DNA of 64,000 nucleotides, taken from assembly GCA_028564705.1 (NCBI GenBank), contig JAPXFQ010000113.1, positions 1,550,001-1,614,000 on the forward strand, in the 5' to 3' direction. The notes under the pieces are model-generated. The model was given only the letters and a program-made list of their open reading frames with translations, had not been told where the DNA came from and did not search any database. Source of the DNA: Apricaphanius iberus (Eukaryota; Chordata; Actinopteri; Cyprinodontiformes; Aphaniidae). A program made the translations under genes and the position numbers. Shown piece by piece: positions 62,301 to 64,000 of the stretch. Within the stretch, counting starts at the first letter, position 1. Each line of letters starts with the position of its first letter.

Positions 62301-64000
62301 TGTAACAAAACCTTTAATTTCAGAGGTTAAACAGGTAGCTGTTAGTACTACAAGTACCATAATGCAAAGCATGACTGTTGCCACTGCTTCATTGGCTAAA
62401 CAGAATAAATCCTCAGTCAACTCTGCAGTTGCCATGGACACTCCCGTAACTACTTCTGCTGAGTCTACTCCTTGTTTGCCCCCAGTCTGCATTCAGACTA
62501 CCGCATCAGTGACTCAGAATACCAGCATGGTGCGACCCTCTGTTCCGCAGAAATCAAAGTCCCAAGAACAACCATCTTCTGCTAAGCAACAGTCTCAGCC
62601 CAGCACTTCCTCCTCTCCGTCCACCACGCTTGTACTCTCACCACCTATACCCTCTGATTCCGGTCCAGACTGCTCTGTTACAGTCGCTCCGTCAGCTACA
62701 GAAAGTAAGAAAAAGGTTGCTACTTCAAGAACTCCCTCACAGCAGACGGAAGGAAGCATCCCTCAGCCCTCCTTGTGCCGTCCTGCAGAAGTCAAACCAG
62801 CTCAGACGACAAGGACTAATGTGGACGCCCCAGAGGACAGGCCTTCCACAACAGCGAGAAAAGAAGGCTTGGTGGGGGTGATGTCTGAAGCGCCCTTAAA
62901 AAAGGACGTCACGGCGTCTCAGCAGGTTTACACGAACCTGGATGACCAAGCAATGGAGCAGAATATGACGTCCAACAGGCAGACTGATTCCCCATTGGCC
63001 ACGGGGGGAGCTGGTGGTCGAGGATTCTCCGTCGCATCAATGCTTCCCCAAGGCCACAGCATCGGCGCGTCCTCAGGCTCCTTCGGATCGTTTGCGTTCA
63101 CATCTGAACAGGCGGAGATGCTCGCGTTGGCGATGCTAGAACAGGACAGCCCGGAGAGAAGAAGTGGAGGATGCTCGGGGGACAACGCTGCTCCATGGGA
63201 CTCTCCCAAAACCCCACCAGTGTCTGCTAGCAGAGACAGAGGCTCCACTGGGCAGCAGGGAAAAATAACAAAACTTATGGACCAAGGTGCGGCTAAAAAC
63301 GTTGAGGTGTCTGTCAGTGGGCCAAACAGACATCTGCAAAATTTTGCTTACTCCAAATCTCAACCTCTCCCACCAGGACAGTCTCAGAGTTCAACCCAAG
63401 GTGGGACGGCCGCCAGCCTTAGTGTCAACAATCTGATCCGACCCAGCTCCAGCCACCAACCCTATCCCAGCTCCCCCAGTCTGACCACCCGACAGGGCTC
63501 AGTTCCTTCTCCAGCCGGGATGTCGACTCACATGTCCCAACCCTCAAACGCCGCCAACTCAACCTGTTCAGGCACTGCCCAAGTAGTCGAGTACGCCGCC
63601 CTGAAAAACACCGCCATAAGAGGTCCACCTGGAAACGTTGTAGGTGAACGACATGTGAAGATCCTCTCCAAAAGGCAAGCCCAGGATGATGTGATGCTAA
63701 ACGCTGGAAAACGAGCAAAGCCTTGCCCTCCGCCAGGTAACCCAGTGGGCCATATGGATGTGAAGGCACCAGACCACAGTCAGATGATGGTGGGGCAGCT
63801 GCCGTCCACCTCTGCAGCCGTGATGGCTAGGATTAATTCAGAAAGTGCAGGCCCTCTCTTCTCAACAAACTCCTTCATGAGCACGGTGGTGCGCCCCACT
63901 GATGGTCACTGCCCTGCTCAAGGGCCTCCTGAACAGAACCAGGCAGGTGGGCTCCATCTCTCCCAAGGTCACCCACAGCATTCTGTTAGCCAACCCAGTC
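56380..64000 (+). CDS. usf3: Upstream stimulatory factor family member 3 (bHLH), 5' part
   Basis: A very large nuclear protein with an N-terminal basic helix-loop-helix domain, formerly KIAA2018; related to USF E-box factors and, in human, implicated as an EMT regulator (family knowledge). Exons: 56380-56423, 58483-58514, 58616-58698, 58795-58891, then a giant exon from 59912 that is still open at the window edge. An in-frame TAA at 56371-56373 supports the start MPEMTETQTPGRKP. The basic region NKESHNAVERHRKEKINAG keeps the His, Glu and Arg used for E-box contacts. The loop/helix 2 region reads SKNMILDQAFRYITELKKQN, followed by a short coiled coil EEIRRLRRQLDELRKESARY and DLLKAHDINLLEDPTLHWKG. 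The giant exon is Ser/Thr/Pro/Gln-rich with conserved islands (TTWTTLQMAGNTVQP, GKQLVHILPRP, EEPTTNVALNSLGALSSLNQ, FSVASMLP, SLSVNNLIRPSS). About 1,448 codons are seen; human USF3 is about 2,245 aa, so roughly 800 remain outside. Confidence 0.95.
56424..58482 (+). other. usf3 intron
   Basis: GTGAGT to TTTTTATAG. AT-rich; no exon or repeat family recognised. The flanking exons join in phase (AA|A). Confidence 0.6.
58892..59911 (+). other. usf3 intron before the giant exon
   Basis: GTAAGG to TTTCTATGCAG. Contains the Tc1-like relic at about 59380-59740; a short ATAATAATAAA run lies near the acceptor. Confidence 0.65.
59380..59740 (-). mobile_element. Tc1-like relic in usf3 intron
   Basis: Plus strand shows GTCTGGACTTTAACTGGGCC, TAGCTCCATCCATCTTCCC and CATAGCATGATGCTGCTACT, the antisense of a common Tc1-like transposase copy; on minus, VVAASCYGVAFLQQ appears in one frame. 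Decayed, with no intact frame. Confidence 0.65.
59912..64000 (+). CDS. usf3: usf3 giant exon, Ser/Thr/Pro/Gln-rich
   Basis: One continuous reading frame of 4,089 bases with no stop in any stretch I read codon by codon, running off the window. Residues 60890-61110 (nucleotide positions) form a degenerate run of QPxV(L/I) units (CAGCCTGCAGTTCTA, CAACCAGCCGTGATC, CAGCCTGCAGTTCTG). Small conserved islands match USF3, separated by low-complexity linkers expected to be disordered. A lysine-rich stretch (KRAAVKRTKSAKKKDLR, near 61900-61955) is a plausible nuclear-localisation signal. Confidence 0.92.

Noticed and set aside
60930..63363. Several 80-110-codon frames on both strands over the usf3 exon
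   Set aside because: Shadows of the continuous usf3 frame, which carries the conserved residues.

Overview
This window is ordinary vertebrate nuclear DNA, almost certainly from a ray-finned (teleost) fish. It has intron-rich genes with GT-AG splice sites and AT-rich, TE-dense introns. The repeat set is typical of teleosts: Tc1-like relics, short hAT and Harbinger-like elements, L2-type LINE tails and an RTE tail. Five protein-coding genes can be read exon by exon. Their order matches a known vertebrate block (human 3q13.31 carries the same neighbours, from general knowledge): zdhhc23, gramd1c, atp6v1a, naa50, usf3. I saw no prokaryotic operon, CRISPR array, rRNA or tRNA gene, and no convincing undescribed biological system.

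Layout. (1) 842-3900, minus: 5' part of zdhhc23, a DHHC protein acyltransferase; its 3' exons lie beyond base 1. (2) About 6800-31400, minus: gramd1c, an ER-anchored GRAM/VASt sterol-transfer protein. Sixteen coding exons are well supported (25926 down to 8158); a seventeenth terminal exon is tentative. A non-coding first exon sits near 31253-31400, and a possible internal alternative first exon at about 17179-17400. (3) About 31800-44330, minus: atp6v1a, catalytic A subunit of the V-type ATPase. It has 14 coding exons, sums to exactly 617 codons before the stop, and is complete. (4) 47821-54160, plus: naa50, the N-alpha-acetyltransferase 50 catalytic subunit. It has five coding exons, 169 aa, and is complete. 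(5) 55800-64000, plus: usf3, a very large bHLH protein. The start and bHLH exons are present, and its giant exon is still open at the window edge.

atp6v1a and naa50 are head to head with about 3.5 kb between their first exons. zdhhc23, gramd1c and atp6v1a are tandem on the minus strand. The gramd1c first exon lies only about 400 bp from the likely atp6v1a poly(A) site. The gene products act in separate pathways (palmitoylation, sterol transport, organelle acidification, protein N-terminal acetylation, transcription), so the block is a synteny unit and not a functional cluster.

Most of the remaining sequence is introns carrying mobile-element relics. Several short DNA transposons can be delimited to the base by their target-site duplications. 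All exon coordinates come from reading splice sites and matching protein families by eye; no alignment or database search was run.
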